Shown here: piece by piece, positions 1 through 10,169 of the stretch
How the letters are laid out: the number at the start of each line of letters is the position of its first letter
Numbering within the stretch: position 1 is the stretch's first letter
DNA from: Anisus vortex
Taxonomy: Eukaryota > Mollusca > Gastropoda > Planorbidae
Direction: 5' to 3'
Assembly: GCA_949126835.1 (NCBI GenBank)
Contig: OX421507.1
Location: forward strand, 11,769,400 to 11,833,399
DNA: 64,000 nt
Program-made: the position numbers and the translations under genes
Notes under the pieces: generated by a model
Told to the model about the DNA's origin: nothing
Database searches by the model: none
The model's input: the letters and a program-made list of their open reading frames with translations, nothing else

Positions 1-20
1 TTTTTTATCGTCTATCTCAG

Positions 21-229
21 CAGGGGTGTACACAAGTTTTTGTTGTGTGGCCGCATAGATCCGTATGAAGTGATTGATACGACAAGACGAAGGCCACAAA
101 TCTTGAAAAAAAAAACTGTATTTATTTACATGATTAAAAATGGATGGCCTTGAGAAACTCTGTGGGGCCACGCTAAAATAGCTTGGCGGACCGTGTTGTG
201 GCCCTCGGGCCGCCTGTTACACATCTCTG
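21..229. mobile_element. hAT-like MITE, degenerate ends
   Basis: The left end reads CAGGGGTGTACACAAG. The right end, on the other strand, reads CAGAGATGTGTAACAG, so the two form imperfect terminal inverted repeats around about 200 bp without coding capacity. The CAGGGGT start is typical of non-autonomous hAT elements. I could not find a convincing 8-bp target duplication, so the exact borders are uncertain. Confidence 0.45.
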
Positions 230-535
230 ATCCATGGCGATGTGTAGAAAGATTATGCAAGTGTTGCTGTTGCAGTGTGTTCACAGAAGAAAGCTTGCAT
301 GTGTATTGAATACGGAAGAGAAAATACGCATTAAAATTATTATGATGCTGTTGAGTTATTATGTGCCAATCTTAGAAGAGGGATACAATTAAAGGTAAAA
401 AAAAACTTTTATTAGGCGCAAAATAAAGAAAACAATATATCCATAAACTAAATCTCAAACAACACGGAGACCAGGCTTGATAAAAGCTTACTACAAGCTT
501 ACGATTGAAGAATCAACGATCTATAATACAACGAT
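230..535. other. Unassigned AT-rich stretch
   Basis: No open frame, RNA gene or tandem repeat is recognisable here. It separates a MITE from a LINE remnant. Confidence 0.6.
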
Positions 536-775
536 ACAGCCCGACTCACACACCTGCAGACATTGCCCGCGCTCATAAAAAAACAGTGGGCAACTTCCTG
601 CTTGAATGCCCTGAGCTAACCTGACTCAGATACAATCTGTTCTCCCCTAAACCAACCATTACCAACACACTATATAGCAATATGGAACAAATGAAAAATA
701 CATGTATATATCTTTGTCTGGCATTGACTGCAAGAGAGCAAACAGCTCTACAGACTGGCGAATAGAAGAAGAAGA
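536..775 (+). pseudogene. 3' end of a LINE ORF2 (5'-truncated, decayed)
   Basis: Translation shows a C-terminal LINE tail. A CRHC zinc-knuckle piece is followed, after a frameshift, by GNFLLECPELT, then LRYNLFSPKPTITNTLY and LALTAREQTALQTGE ending at a stop at 763-765. The pattern of a Cys-rich knuckle, FLLECP, R-LF and a short helical tail is known from the end of ORF2 in several Jockey/CR1-like non-LTR retrotransposons. There is one in-frame TGA after ECPELT and a frameshift before it. Only the last 80 or so codons remain, consistent with 5' truncation during insertion, followed by an (AGA)-rich end. The clade cannot be decided from this fragment. Confidence 0.6.
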
Positions 776-1340
776 AAGGTATTTTTATTTCATAACGATC
801 TAGGTCTGGTGTAATATAAACGTTTTACAATTATTTCAAGATTTATAAACATAATTTTAAGAAAGGCGTCTTACTGCGTACTAGGCTAATTACTTAGGAA
901 TAAGCGCTAGACTCGAATATGCATAAGACTTAGTAATAAAATTAATATTTTGTTTTTTAATTTGTCAAAATTTAAAATATATTTTTTTTTTTCAACTTAA
1001 AATGAATATTTTATAAATACAATAATAAAATACACTCAAGTGGTATGATATTTAAAATATCTTATAAAATCGTACATTCAAAGAGCCTTGTTGGACTGAG
1101 TCAATTACCTATTACATAGTGTTAGTTTCATTTATATGCGTAGGTCACGAAATAAGAAGACGTCTTTTGCAAAAGCTCTATTTAAAATTGTCTGTATAGT
1201 TTACATTTATATTCTGAACATCTTTGTTGCAGCATGGGACTATTAGTCAAGATATTTAATCAGTTTTAGAGCATGCGCACTAATTTTGAATAACACAATC
1301 GTATACCATTTTTTTTTAAATTTTATTTTAATAATGTCGC
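776..1340. other. Unassigned AT-rich stretch
   Basis: Very AT-rich, with runs of T and A. Nothing recognisable on either strand. Confidence 0.6.
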
Positions 1341-1342
1341 AT

Positions 1343-1425
1343 AAAGGCATTGTGCTGTCCACACAGTCCCTCTTGCAAGCGGGAAACTCGTGAACGCTGC
1401 TTCACTTGCCGAAAAAGGGATACAT
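1343..1425 (+). mobile_element. SINE 3'-body fragment
   Basis: The segment GGCATTGTGCTGTCCACACA, followed by AAACTCGTGAACGCTGCTTC, matches the body of the two better-preserved SINEs of this window (near 38.96 and 51.55 kb), which have a GCATTGT..GGCCACACA block and an AAACTGGTGA block at the same spacing. The tRNA head is missing, so this is a truncated or decayed copy. Confidence 0.55.
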
Positions 1426-1740
1426 TAACAAAATCTGCATCTAAATAGAAATATAGTTCTCTTTCATTATCTTATTTATACAGCTAATCGATAATTAATT
1501 TATCTCTATAGCTGTCACACAAGATAAAAAAAGAATAGCTTTATCAGAAAAAAATAAAAAATAAAATAAGAAATAAATTCCTCATCTGTCGAATCTTCTA
1601 GCATCAGGATAATGCATATGTCTAATGTCTCTTCATGAAAGATGAATCGGTTTAAGATCATTCTTTGTCTGACATTTCTGGTGCTGTATTTTTTATAATT
1701 AAATGTGCATCTTTTAACAATGTTAGATTGCACATTCATG

Positions 1741-2018
1741 CCAAACATATTAACTCTCTTTCACTTTCTCTTTCTCTCTTTCTCTCTATCCCTCTCTCTC
1801 TCTTTGTCTCACTCTGTCTCTCTCTCTGTCTCTCTCTCTCTTTCTCTGTCTTTCTCTCTTTCTCTTTTTCTCTTTCTCTCTTTCTCTCTATCTCTTTCTC
1901 TCTCTCTCTTTCTCTCTCTCTCTTTATCTCTGTCTTTCTCTTTCTCTCTTTCTCTCTATCTCCCTCTCTTTCTCTCACTATGTCACTCTCTCTCTCTCTC
2001 TCTCTCTCATTCTCATTC
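1741..2018 (+). repeat. Polypyrimidine (CTCTTT)n microsatellite
   Basis: About 280 bp almost purely C/T on the plus strand, built from CTCT, CTTT and CTGT units. Ser/Leu/Phe-rich frames on the plus strand and Arg/Glu-rich frames on the minus strand are by-products of the repeat. A mirror-symmetric polypyrimidine tract of this length could form triplex DNA. Confidence 0.9.
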
Positions 2019-2194
2019 CATCTCTATGCATTCTATAGCAACTCGTGCATTGCATCCCGATGAATATGCATTAAATATTTTTTTCACCGTCTGGTTTGCA
2101 TCAGCTGATCCAGCACGACGTAAATCTCTTAGATTAATTCCCCTTACTGGATGAAGTCATCTTTTGTAAATAAAAAAATCCCTCGTTGCGTGTG

Positions 2195-2245
2195 GGATAA
2201 ACCCCACTCCTGGATTAATCCCACTCCTGGATAAATTCTACTCGC
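2195..2245 (+). repeat. Three tandem 17-bp repeats
   Basis: Three adjacent copies of a GGATwAAyCCCACTCCT-like 17-mer; the third is diverged (TTCTACTCGC). Too short to assign a function. Confidence 0.55.
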
Positions 2246-2319
2246 GGAAGAAGGTCCAATTAAGGGGCTGAATCAGTTGTGCGGATAACTCCCGCTTGCG
2301 GATATTTTCCAGGTAGGAC

Positions 2320-2654
2320 CAGCTCTAGGGTGTTTTTGTTGCGCCCTATCCGAAAACAAATTCTGCGCCCTCATTAAAGTGCCCTTCGGTGGGAAGAAAC
2401 GGGGTAGTGTTACGGTATACTTTCCTATTTTCTAAGACAACTTAAATAAAATACCCTTCGCCTTTCATTACCTAGTAATTCGTCTGCCTATGCAGGTAGC
2501 GCGCAGAAGTACTAAACTTTAATTTAGTTTATACTTTTGAATCCCCAATTAAAAAAAAAATAATTCCTCAATTATGCGCTCCCTTCCCTCCCCCTCCCCA
2601 AATTTTGCGCACTTGGCCGCCGCCTAGTTTGCCTATATGGATGCGCCGGCCCTG
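2320..2654. mobile_element. Possible non-autonomous DNA transposon
   Basis: The right end, on the minus strand, reads CAGGGCCGGCGCATCC, a start seen in many hAT-type MITEs. The interior is a mix of 'TGCGCCCT..' and C-rich blocks typical of such elements. The left end near CAGCTCTAGGGTG is weakly similar, and no target duplication is visible. Confidence 0.3.
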
Positions 2655-2659
2655 ATATC

Positions 2660-4015
2660 AGGTTTAAATGACTGTTGATAAAAGTCTACTTATGGACTTA
2701 TTCAACATATGTATCAGTGAACATTGTGCGTTTCAGTTCGAACGTCGACTGTGATACAAGGATCGTTTTTCATCGACTGTTTTTCTTGATGTTTTTTTTT
2801 CCGCTTGCCTGTCAATTGACCCAATTAATTACTGTCATTCACGCTAAGCAGAAGTCGGACACAAAGACCTTTGAGCGTTTTAACACCTCCATGTCTCATT
2901 TCATTACTTTCTTCATTTTCCTCTATATCTCTGTCTCTCTCTCTGTCTCTCTCTCTCCCTCTCTTGCTTTTACTAAAACATGCTCTTTCTGTCTCTCTTC
3001 CGGCACGAAACACAAAAAAAAACAACAACACAATCCCGAACATTTTAAACATTGGCACTTCTCTCTATCATAAAGCAAAATTCTAAACATCACTTGGTGT
3101 TTATACAAGTTGATGCATTTAAATTTCTGTGCCTAAACTAAGAGGTCTATTTCTAAACTTATTTTACTATTTACTGCTATCATTTTTACTAAACGGATGC
3201 TTCAAAGTTTAAAGACCATATTTTTATTTTTTTACTTTACTTTGATTCAAGGGCTGCTAAACAGTGTAGTGGCTGAAAAGGTCAGAGGCTAATGTTAAAT
3301 GTGGCGCGAATGTATAATAGGGGCATTACAAAAAACTCTTCAATATAAAAATCACACAAGTCACATGAATACACATTCAACGGACTTCTTTTTATAGAAA
3401 AACCCAGATTTACAAAATGGAACTGTATAATATAAACATTAATTCAATGCATCCGTTGCATAAAAACAATTAAGTGACTGCTTTGCAATAACAAATGTAC
3501 ATCTCAACTCTGTAGGCCTATATCTCTATTTCTATCTAGAAAACTATATTTAATTATGTAGTTAACAGTATGTAGAGTTACTTCTATTTTTTTTTTACAT
3601 TTCCCAAGAAAGTTCTCAAAAGTAGGCCTAATGAAGTCACTTACATAGAAAAATAATATTTTAAAATTTGTCTCCTAACGTTTAGACACTAAAAAAAAGA
3701 CAGAATATTTTGCTTTGAAGCCAGAATATTTTTAATAATAAAGAAACAGGATAAAGTAGAGAAGTATTATTAATTAAAAGATAAAACAAGGGAGAGAAAA
3801 AGAAAAAAAAAAGAAGAGATAATCAGATTAAAAAAAAGAATGTAAATTCAGAGACATAATGATAAGGAGAAAAAGAATGGCAAAAACAATCAGAGAGAAA
3901 AGGGAATAGATTAAAAGAAAGAGTTAACTTAGTAAAGAATATACGGAAGAGAACTATAATAGACAATTAGAGCTAAGGGGCCCTCCATGTGTTACTTATG
4001 TTTTAGGTCGGTTAT
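2660..4015. other. Unassigned stretch with a short (CT)n tract
   Basis: Contains a CT-rich microsatellite at about 2929-2967 and an A/G-rich stretch at about 3750-3960. Short frames overlapping the CT tract are low-complexity. No gene or transposon was recognised. Confidence 0.6.
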
Positions 4016-4019
4016 TGCT

Positions 4020-4192
4020 TCATTTATTTGAATTGTCCTATGTTTGTAAAGTTTTAAGCCATCATTTAGGTTTTATAATTCTTCGCCTAGAGATTATATC
4101 CGTGTTCTTAGTTGTATGTTAAATTCGCTCTGAACTTACATTATGTTTGTTGGTAGCGCTTTACAAATATTATTATTATTATTATTAAATAT
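4020..4192 (+). mobile_element. LINE/SINE-type 3' tail
   Basis: Ends with GGTAGCGCTTTACAAAT followed by (ATT)n, the kind of tail that closes CR1/L2-type LINEs and the SINEs that borrow it. An internal segment (TTGTCCTATGTTTGTAAAG) recurs inside each of the three newer 1.95-kb units near 59.3, 61.3 and 63.1 kb, supporting its repetitive origin. No coding part is retained. Confidence 0.45.
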
Positions 4193-5510
4193 TTTATCTT
4201 ATTTTTTAAGGACGTTCTTTCTATAAAGAAGATTAATGCGTCCTATATGCATCCTATGCTCATCCGTGGTCCGAGCCTAGTCTTGCATTTTCTTATTAAT
4301 GTTTTAAATGATGTTAATATACTGGTTTTCCTGGTTTGTTCAGGCAACCCATTCAATGTCCGAATGCCACTCGGGAAGAAAAAGTAGGTACTTATATGCA
4401 TTTGTTCTCGCATAAGGGATAAGGGAAATGTTTTTGTCCTTATGTTTATCTGAGCATCGCAACAGGTTGTTATTGGGTTGTATTTCTAAATTAGAGTTTA
4501 ATGCCTTATGTATTATTACTACTTTACTCTTTGCCCTTCTGTCCATTAGTGTTTCTGGAATAAACGAGTTATAATGGGGGGAAAAGAAAGAAGATAAGAA
4601 TAATGGGAGAAAGGAAGAGAAAAATTAATATTCTTTTCTCCTACAACAGATGGAATCAAATCTGTCATCAAGGACAACAACAAAAACAGTTTTGTGATTC
4701 CCTTATCGCACCAAGTCTAGACTTATGACCTTTCGATGTCCACTCCAATTACTTCAGCTACTGGGCAGTCTTTTATGACCACATGTTATTGAGTCGTTCT
4801 CGTAGAGTTGTCTCCCCTCTACCCCACACTTGTTGTCAAGGCTTAGTCAGTTTGCTGTTTTTTAAGTTTTTCTTTGTTTTGTAAGGGAGTCGATAAATAA
4901 TTATAAGAGTAGCGTCTCTTTACCTTGTACCTTAGAGCTGTTCTAGTTAGAAATGAAGAGGGTATCAGGGGTTTGAGTGAATTAAACGCACAATGAGTGG
5001 TCCATTTTCTAAATATGCTAAGTCTCCTTCTAGAAAAAAAGTTATTCCAACTCTCTTGAAGAATTAGTGTTTTTGTATATGCTCATCTTTAGCCTAACCT
5101 TCAACAACTCTATATTTCTCTTATTCATTCGATAAGAAATTAAATGATCAAACAGCAATTTTTAAAATGTCAATAATGTTTGTCTAGATGTGCCCACATT
5201 TAGCAAACGGCATTCTGACCATTTCATGTTTGAAAATTGAAATTGAACATTTAAAAAAAAAAAAACACTCTCACAAGCGCACATCTCTGTAACATAGCTA
5301 CATTCAAACACACAAATACACACACAGCTTCTGTATAAAAACAAATACACAAACATCAGTAGTTTGTAAAATGTTCAGGCTCTATTTTCAAACGTTCACT
5401 TTACGCTGTAGTCCAATGTTAACTGTTACTATATACGTGAGCGTATCTTTTAATCTTTGGATTGTATCTTACCGAAATGGAACTTTGGACTTTTAAATGG
5501 AAAGCAACCA
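4193..5510. other. Unassigned stretch
   Basis: No coding region above background and no clear repeat. Short frames lack recognisable domains. Confidence 0.6.
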
Positions 5511-5514
5511 AATC

Positions 5515-5528
5515 TATCTATCTATCTA

Positions 5529-5622
<94 letters not shown>
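5515..5622 (+). repeat. Compound microsatellite (TCTA)n(CT)n(TA)n
   Basis: A run of TCTA units passes into about 15 CT units and then about 28 TA units. The three-part structure is direct from the sequence. Confidence 0.95.
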
Positions 5623-5623
<1 letters not shown>

Positions 5624-5629
5624 TAATAT

Positions 5630-7625
5630 ATTTATATTAAATTTGTTAACTAGTTGAGAAGTTAGTATTCCAAGATCATGTAAGTCTTAAATACGACTTT
5701 TTACTTGTAGCCAATAAATAATTCAGAGATTCGAATCGAACTTGAATTTAAAGAAGTTTTGGGTGGTTCGTTTCGGCAACAACTGATATTGATCAGCGAG
5801 ATACGAGAATTCATTGAGAATATAATATACGATAAACAGTAGTAAAATAGGTGAAAGTAATTTTCCCCGATAAGTTTGTGCAGTCTGCAATGATGTAATC
5901 GTGATTCACAATAAATGACCAGTCTGTTGACCATAACTGTTATCTTCACATCTCGACCGATTTCTGCCATTAGTCTAATTGTCGTGTCCCTGCAGTACAG
6001 CACACTGTGTATTAACTGTGTAAGCGCGTCAATTGTTCCATTAGTTAGGACATATAACAACAAAAAAAACTGTAACGGTTCATTGAAGATGTTGATGACT
6101 TCATGTCACAATAGTATGGAGGTTGAACTGGCGCGTTGAACTGGTAACCAAAAGAAAAAAAACCATAACGCCTCATTAGGGCTAATGGTCACTTTCTATG
6201 ATGTCACTATTGTGTGCGAGTTGAACCGGCCCTGTAAACTTACAGAGGTCGTGGGCTTTACTGACCTTTTGACCTAATCAACTGCGTATGAGTAAAACTA
6301 ACGAGTGAATCGATCCGGTATCCCGATGTTTATCCCGCAAACTTTTTAAAAGCGCGGAGATTGCTTGTTTGTGTGTGTCAATGGCATTATGGCCTCCTCG
6401 TGTTTACCTGCTCCACCACGCGCAGGCCAGCACGCGAGGGCAGAAAGTAAACAGACATATACAACAAAGAGAAAGAAAAAGAAAAAAAAGAAATACCAAC
6501 GGAACAGCAATCAATGTTTCTTTTACACACGAAGTTCGTGTATATAGCTGTAGCTGGATAGTAGGAATGAAGAAATAGATGAATGAAAAAGTAGAGAGAG
6601 GGGGGGGGCGGAGAGAGGGGAGAAGAACTGCACGTGGCCACAGATTGAATGAGATTGGATGGACACAGTGGACGGGAGACAATGACCTATTGACCCTCCT
6701 ATCAGGTTGCCTGACCAGTTGAAAGCCAAACTGGCTATTATTATCAACATCTTTTAAGAACGTCGCAGTAGTTGAGAAAGGGGGGAAAGGGGGGGATTGA
6801 GTAAAGTGGCGCCCCTTTCCAATAGGAAATAACACGAAAACTTCTGTTCCACACCCCCTCGGCCATGGGTCAAGGTTATTCAATATGACATTCTACAAGG
6901 GTATTTTTAGCATCTAAAGGCTCATAGATACGATATATATATTTATTTATATGCTATAATAAACTGCTATATATGATATGTTCTGACATTCTTTGATTTG
7001 TTTATGAAGCTTTCAGAAAGCGGAAATAACTGTCTTTAGGATACCAGTTAAGAAATTACCTCAACTCCTGGCCAACGATAGAAAAGTTTTGATCTAGAAT
7101 CTAGAACAAAAGAACGGAACAAACTCGATTTCCTTCTGCTTTCGAAAATAAAAGCACGAAAACTAAATGTTTTCCCATTAAAATACCAAAAAAAATCTGT
7201 CCATGCGACTTCGGTAAAAACAAAAACAAAAAAATCCTGCGTAGAAAAAAAGAACAGAAAACTATTTTTCTTCTTGTTTTCGAACAATAAGCCGGAATAC
7301 TTTATACTGTTTGAACATTAAAATAAAAAAAAAATCACAAAAACAAACGAATACAAGGTAATGAGGAGATGGAAGGTAGGGCCTAGGCCCGTAGAAAGAG
7401 GCTAGTTTTATTTCCTTCAATGTCTGTCGGGCATCCAAAAGGTCTGTAAGGACTCAGGGGACGCTCGGACCGGAAAGAGGATTAGACGTTAACATCTGAA
7501 CATCTCTGGATTACTGCGCCCAACAGTGCCATTTAATTTATTAATATTGTAGGTCTTCTTCATCTTTTATCTTGTTTATCTTTTCGAAATCTATGTGTCA
7601 ATATGTCCAAGGATGTGTTTGTTGT
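5630..7625. other. Unassigned stretch
   Basis: Frames of up to about 160 codons exist on the minus strand (for example at 5701-6063 and 6404-6883), but none shows a domain, conserved motif or plausible splice context. The segment also holds A/G-rich patches near 6470-6500 and 6590-6620. Confidence 0.5.
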
Positions 7626-7629
7626 CATT

Positions 7630-7668
7630 GTTGTTTTAATTTTCCAAGGGCTTCTAAGCTCTTAGAAA
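7630..7668 (+). repeat. Left copy of an approximately 40-bp direct repeat
   Basis: GTTGTTTTAATTTtCCAA..GAGCTCTTAGA-like sequence immediately left of the LINE 3' fragment. A diverged second copy lies immediately right of it, at 7826-7865. Confidence 0.55.
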
Positions 7669-7685
7669 AATAATAATAATAATAA

Positions 7686-7825
7686 TGTTGCAGGGATTGC
7701 CACTCAAGAATCTGGCTGTTCAGCCACCGCAGAACCTGCAGAAATTAGCCGGCTACAACCCAGTTTAGGTAGAAGAGGGGCGCATCCATTGTCTCTCGAG
7801 ACAGAAGGAGCCCTTATTATTATTA
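7686..7825 (+). pseudogene. LINE ORF2 zinc-finger C-terminus plus 3' UTR
   Basis: From 7686 the plus strand encodes CCRDCHSRIWLFSHRRTC and then a stop. This is the Cys2-His2-like finger (CxxCxRDCHSRIGLxSHxRxC type) that closes ORF2 of a LINE group common in marine invertebrates and molluscs. A 3' UTR follows, with the near-palindrome GTCTCTCGAGAC at 7791-7802 and an (ATT)n tail. Only the last 20 or so codons are kept, directly joined to an (AAT)n run. The same family is found at 53.9 kb on the other strand with the finger intact. The Gly of SRIGL is Trp here, a sign of decay. Confidence 0.7.
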
Positions 7826-7865
7826 CGGTTGTTTTAATTTCCCAACGGTCCCTGAGCTCTTAGAA
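7826..7865 (+). repeat. Right copy of an approximately 40-bp direct repeat
   Basis: A diverged copy of 7630-7668 (GTTGTTTTAATTTCCCAA..GAGCTCTTAGA). It could be an unusually long target duplication of the LINE fragment, or a pre-existing repeat. Confidence 0.5.
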
Positions 7866-8089
7866 TAGAATGGCGGTATCCATCGAGAACTGGAGAGGTG
7901 GAGGGGGGTGTATGTGTGTGCCGGAACGTGGAGGGGGGGGAGGGAGAATGGATTCAACGAATTGATGTTTCATGTCCCATCACAAGAACATGTCTACTTT
8001 ACAATGCAGATGAAGCCATTTGAATTGTACATTCTGGTTTTTTTTTTATTGCTACCTAAATGTGTTTCGCCACGTTATTGTTGTTTATT

Positions 8090-8370
8090 TGTTTTCTTTC
8101 TTCTTCTTCTCTCTCTATAGTATCTCTTTTATAGCTCTTAGTCTTTCTCCTTCCCTCTTTCCTCCGATTTGGTTATTCTCTCCTTCTACCTCTCTGTCTC
8201 CTTTCTGTCTTTCCTCTGTTCCCAATATTCCAAACTCACTCTTTCCATCGCCCACTTTCCACTTTTTAATGTGACACCCTTTTCGCTCACACCCTCTTTC
8301 TTTCTCTACCTCATTTTATTCTTCCATTACTCTTGACATTCTCCCTCTCTGTATCACTCTTTCGTTTCAG
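8090..8370 (+). repeat. Pyrimidine-rich low-complexity stretch
   Basis: C/T-rich with TTCTTC, CTCT and TTTC units, less regular than the 1.74-kb tract. No gene is supported here. Confidence 0.6.
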
Positions 8371-8389
8371 TTCTCTGTATTGTCTACTA

Positions 8390-8830
8390 AAGAGGTCGTC
8401 ACCCGTAGGCACGCGTGCTAGATACGGCATGCAGAGCGGTTTTAAAGAGTTCTACTTCTATGAGGTTTTCTTAAAGAAAAAAAAACAACATATTCAGGTA
8501 TTGAATGATGAGAACTGGTTGTAGAAGCCAATGTTTCTAAATGTCAAATGGACATGTTTAAGTGACTTGAAGTGGTCAAACAGTACTTGAAATGCTAGAA
8601 CACTGGAATAGATTTGCATTGAAACTGGAGATATCTTGCCATGAAATCAATTTCAAAACATTTCACCACATGTACATCCCTAATTTATGGCACATATTAA
8701 GATAAATAGTTGGGCTTTTTCAGAAATACATCTAAGCACTCAGAGCGGAGTTTTCTAAACAAAGGCAAGACTTTTAAATTCAGGGATTCCTGTTTTCATA
8801 CCAAACTTTGTCTTTATACTTTAACTAAGA
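8390..8830 (+). mobile_element. Fragment of the long hAT family, transposase sense on plus
   Basis: Aligns by eye with the reverse complement of the hAT elements at 40.2-41.9 and 46.9-48.7 kb. It has a worn terminal repeat (AGAGGTCGTCACCC against CAGGGGTCGGCAACC), then GGCACGCGTGCTAG..CGGCATGCAGAGCGG. Further in are TGCATTGAAACTGGAGATAT, AGTTGGGCTTTTTCAGAA and the following block. The right part of the element, including the transposase C-terminus, is missing. No frame is open. Confidence 0.65.
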
Positions 8831-9795
8831 ATGTTCGTCTACTTAAAAGCTTTGATGCCAGATTCATGCCATTGTGATTTTGACTTATTTATTTTAATAA
8901 ACGAATTCATTCATTTTCACTAAAACGGAGTAGTTGTAGATTTTATTTTCAATGTGTGCATCCTGAATAAGTGAAGGAAACTGTATGTATCCATTAAATA
9001 GAAATGTCGGGTCTAGCCGCAGTCATCTGCCCAGGTAAACGTTCAGCCATCATATCCACTAGATAGACAAGCCAGTAACTGGTGCACATAGAGTGTCAGG
9101 AGGGACAGTTTCCACATTCCGGAGTACACATTATCCGAGTGGACGCGCATGGACTTGTACATCCTACTGGCCACACTAATCGTCTTATCACAAAAAGTGG
9201 GTTGAAGAACGATTTCTAATTAATTATGTGTGCCAACAACTTAAAATCTTTTCCTGTAAAAGAGACATACTTAATCGCTCTTTAATTCCACGTTGCCCAC
9301 TGTTCTAGTGTGTTTCATTTCAAAATATGTTTTTTAAAACGTGCCAAAAAACTACACCAAATTGTAAGAACATTCCTGTTTTACAAATCAATATTACCTT
9401 TAGACTATGCTATAACAGCCCTTGCAACTGTTATTATCTAACCTCACTTGGATTGATGTAATAATATAATATGACATTAACCAATGGAAAAACAAAGCCA
9501 AGCGTTAGTATTGTCTTCCGTCAGTGTGAGGAATATATCATGATGTCAATCGTAGAACTGTTTGTATTTGACTTGAGTGTGTCAGATCTATTGTCTGTTC
9601 TCGCTGGAGCATTGCATGGTTTCCGCTCTCTCTCAGTCATTCACAGAAATTGGTGTTTGTTATATGTTTGACATTTTACTCTCGTGTCACGAGGCGGGCA
9701 CGCGGGTGCATGGCAATAGATAACAAACCGCAGCGGCTAATGCTAACACAATTATTGGGTGCTATATGTTGCGCTTTGAAAATATGTCGTATACT
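8831..9795. other. Unassigned stretch
   Basis: AT-rich single-copy-looking DNA. No frame with a recognisable domain and no RNA gene seen. Confidence 0.6.
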
Positions 9796-9799
9796 AGAT

Positions 9800-10165
9800 A
9801 TACAGAGAGAAAGAGAGAGAGCGAGAGAGAGAGAGAGTAAAAGAGGGAAACGGAGCTAGGGAGATAAAGGCAGAGAGAGACATACAGAACGTGAGACAGA
9901 CAAAAAGAGAGTGAAAGAAAGAAAGAGAGTGAGAGAGAAACATAGAGAGAGTGAGAGAGAAACAGAGAGAGAGAGAGAGAGAGAGAGAGCGATGCATAGA
10001 AAAGAGAGAACGTGAGAGATTGTGGGATAAAGAGAGTCAACGAAGGACAGACCTAGTCAGAGAGAGAGAGAGACAGACAGAGAGTGAGATATTTGTAGAG
10101 AGGGTGAGAGGCAGATAGAGAAAGAAAGACAGTGAGAGTGGAAGACAGAGAAAGAGAGATAGGCA
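9800..10165 (+). repeat. Polypurine (GA)n-rich microsatellite
   Basis: About 365 bp dominated by GAGA, GAAA and GACA units on the plus strand. It is the strand-reversed counterpart of the 1.74-kb tract. Ser/Leu-rich minus-strand frames are artefacts of composition. Confidence 0.9.
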
Positions 10166-10169
10166 GAAT

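Noticed and set aside
1665..2154. Open frames of 130-150 codons rich in Ser and Leu
   Set aside because: They are translations of the polypyrimidine tract, open in several frames on both strands.
5701..6063. 120-codon minus-strand frame as a gene
   Set aside because: No domain or motif recognised and chance length for this much sequence; left as unassigned.
6404..6883. 159-codon minus-strand frame as a gene
   Set aside because: Low-complexity Ser/Phe/Pro sequence over purine-rich DNA with overlapping frames; no conserved feature.
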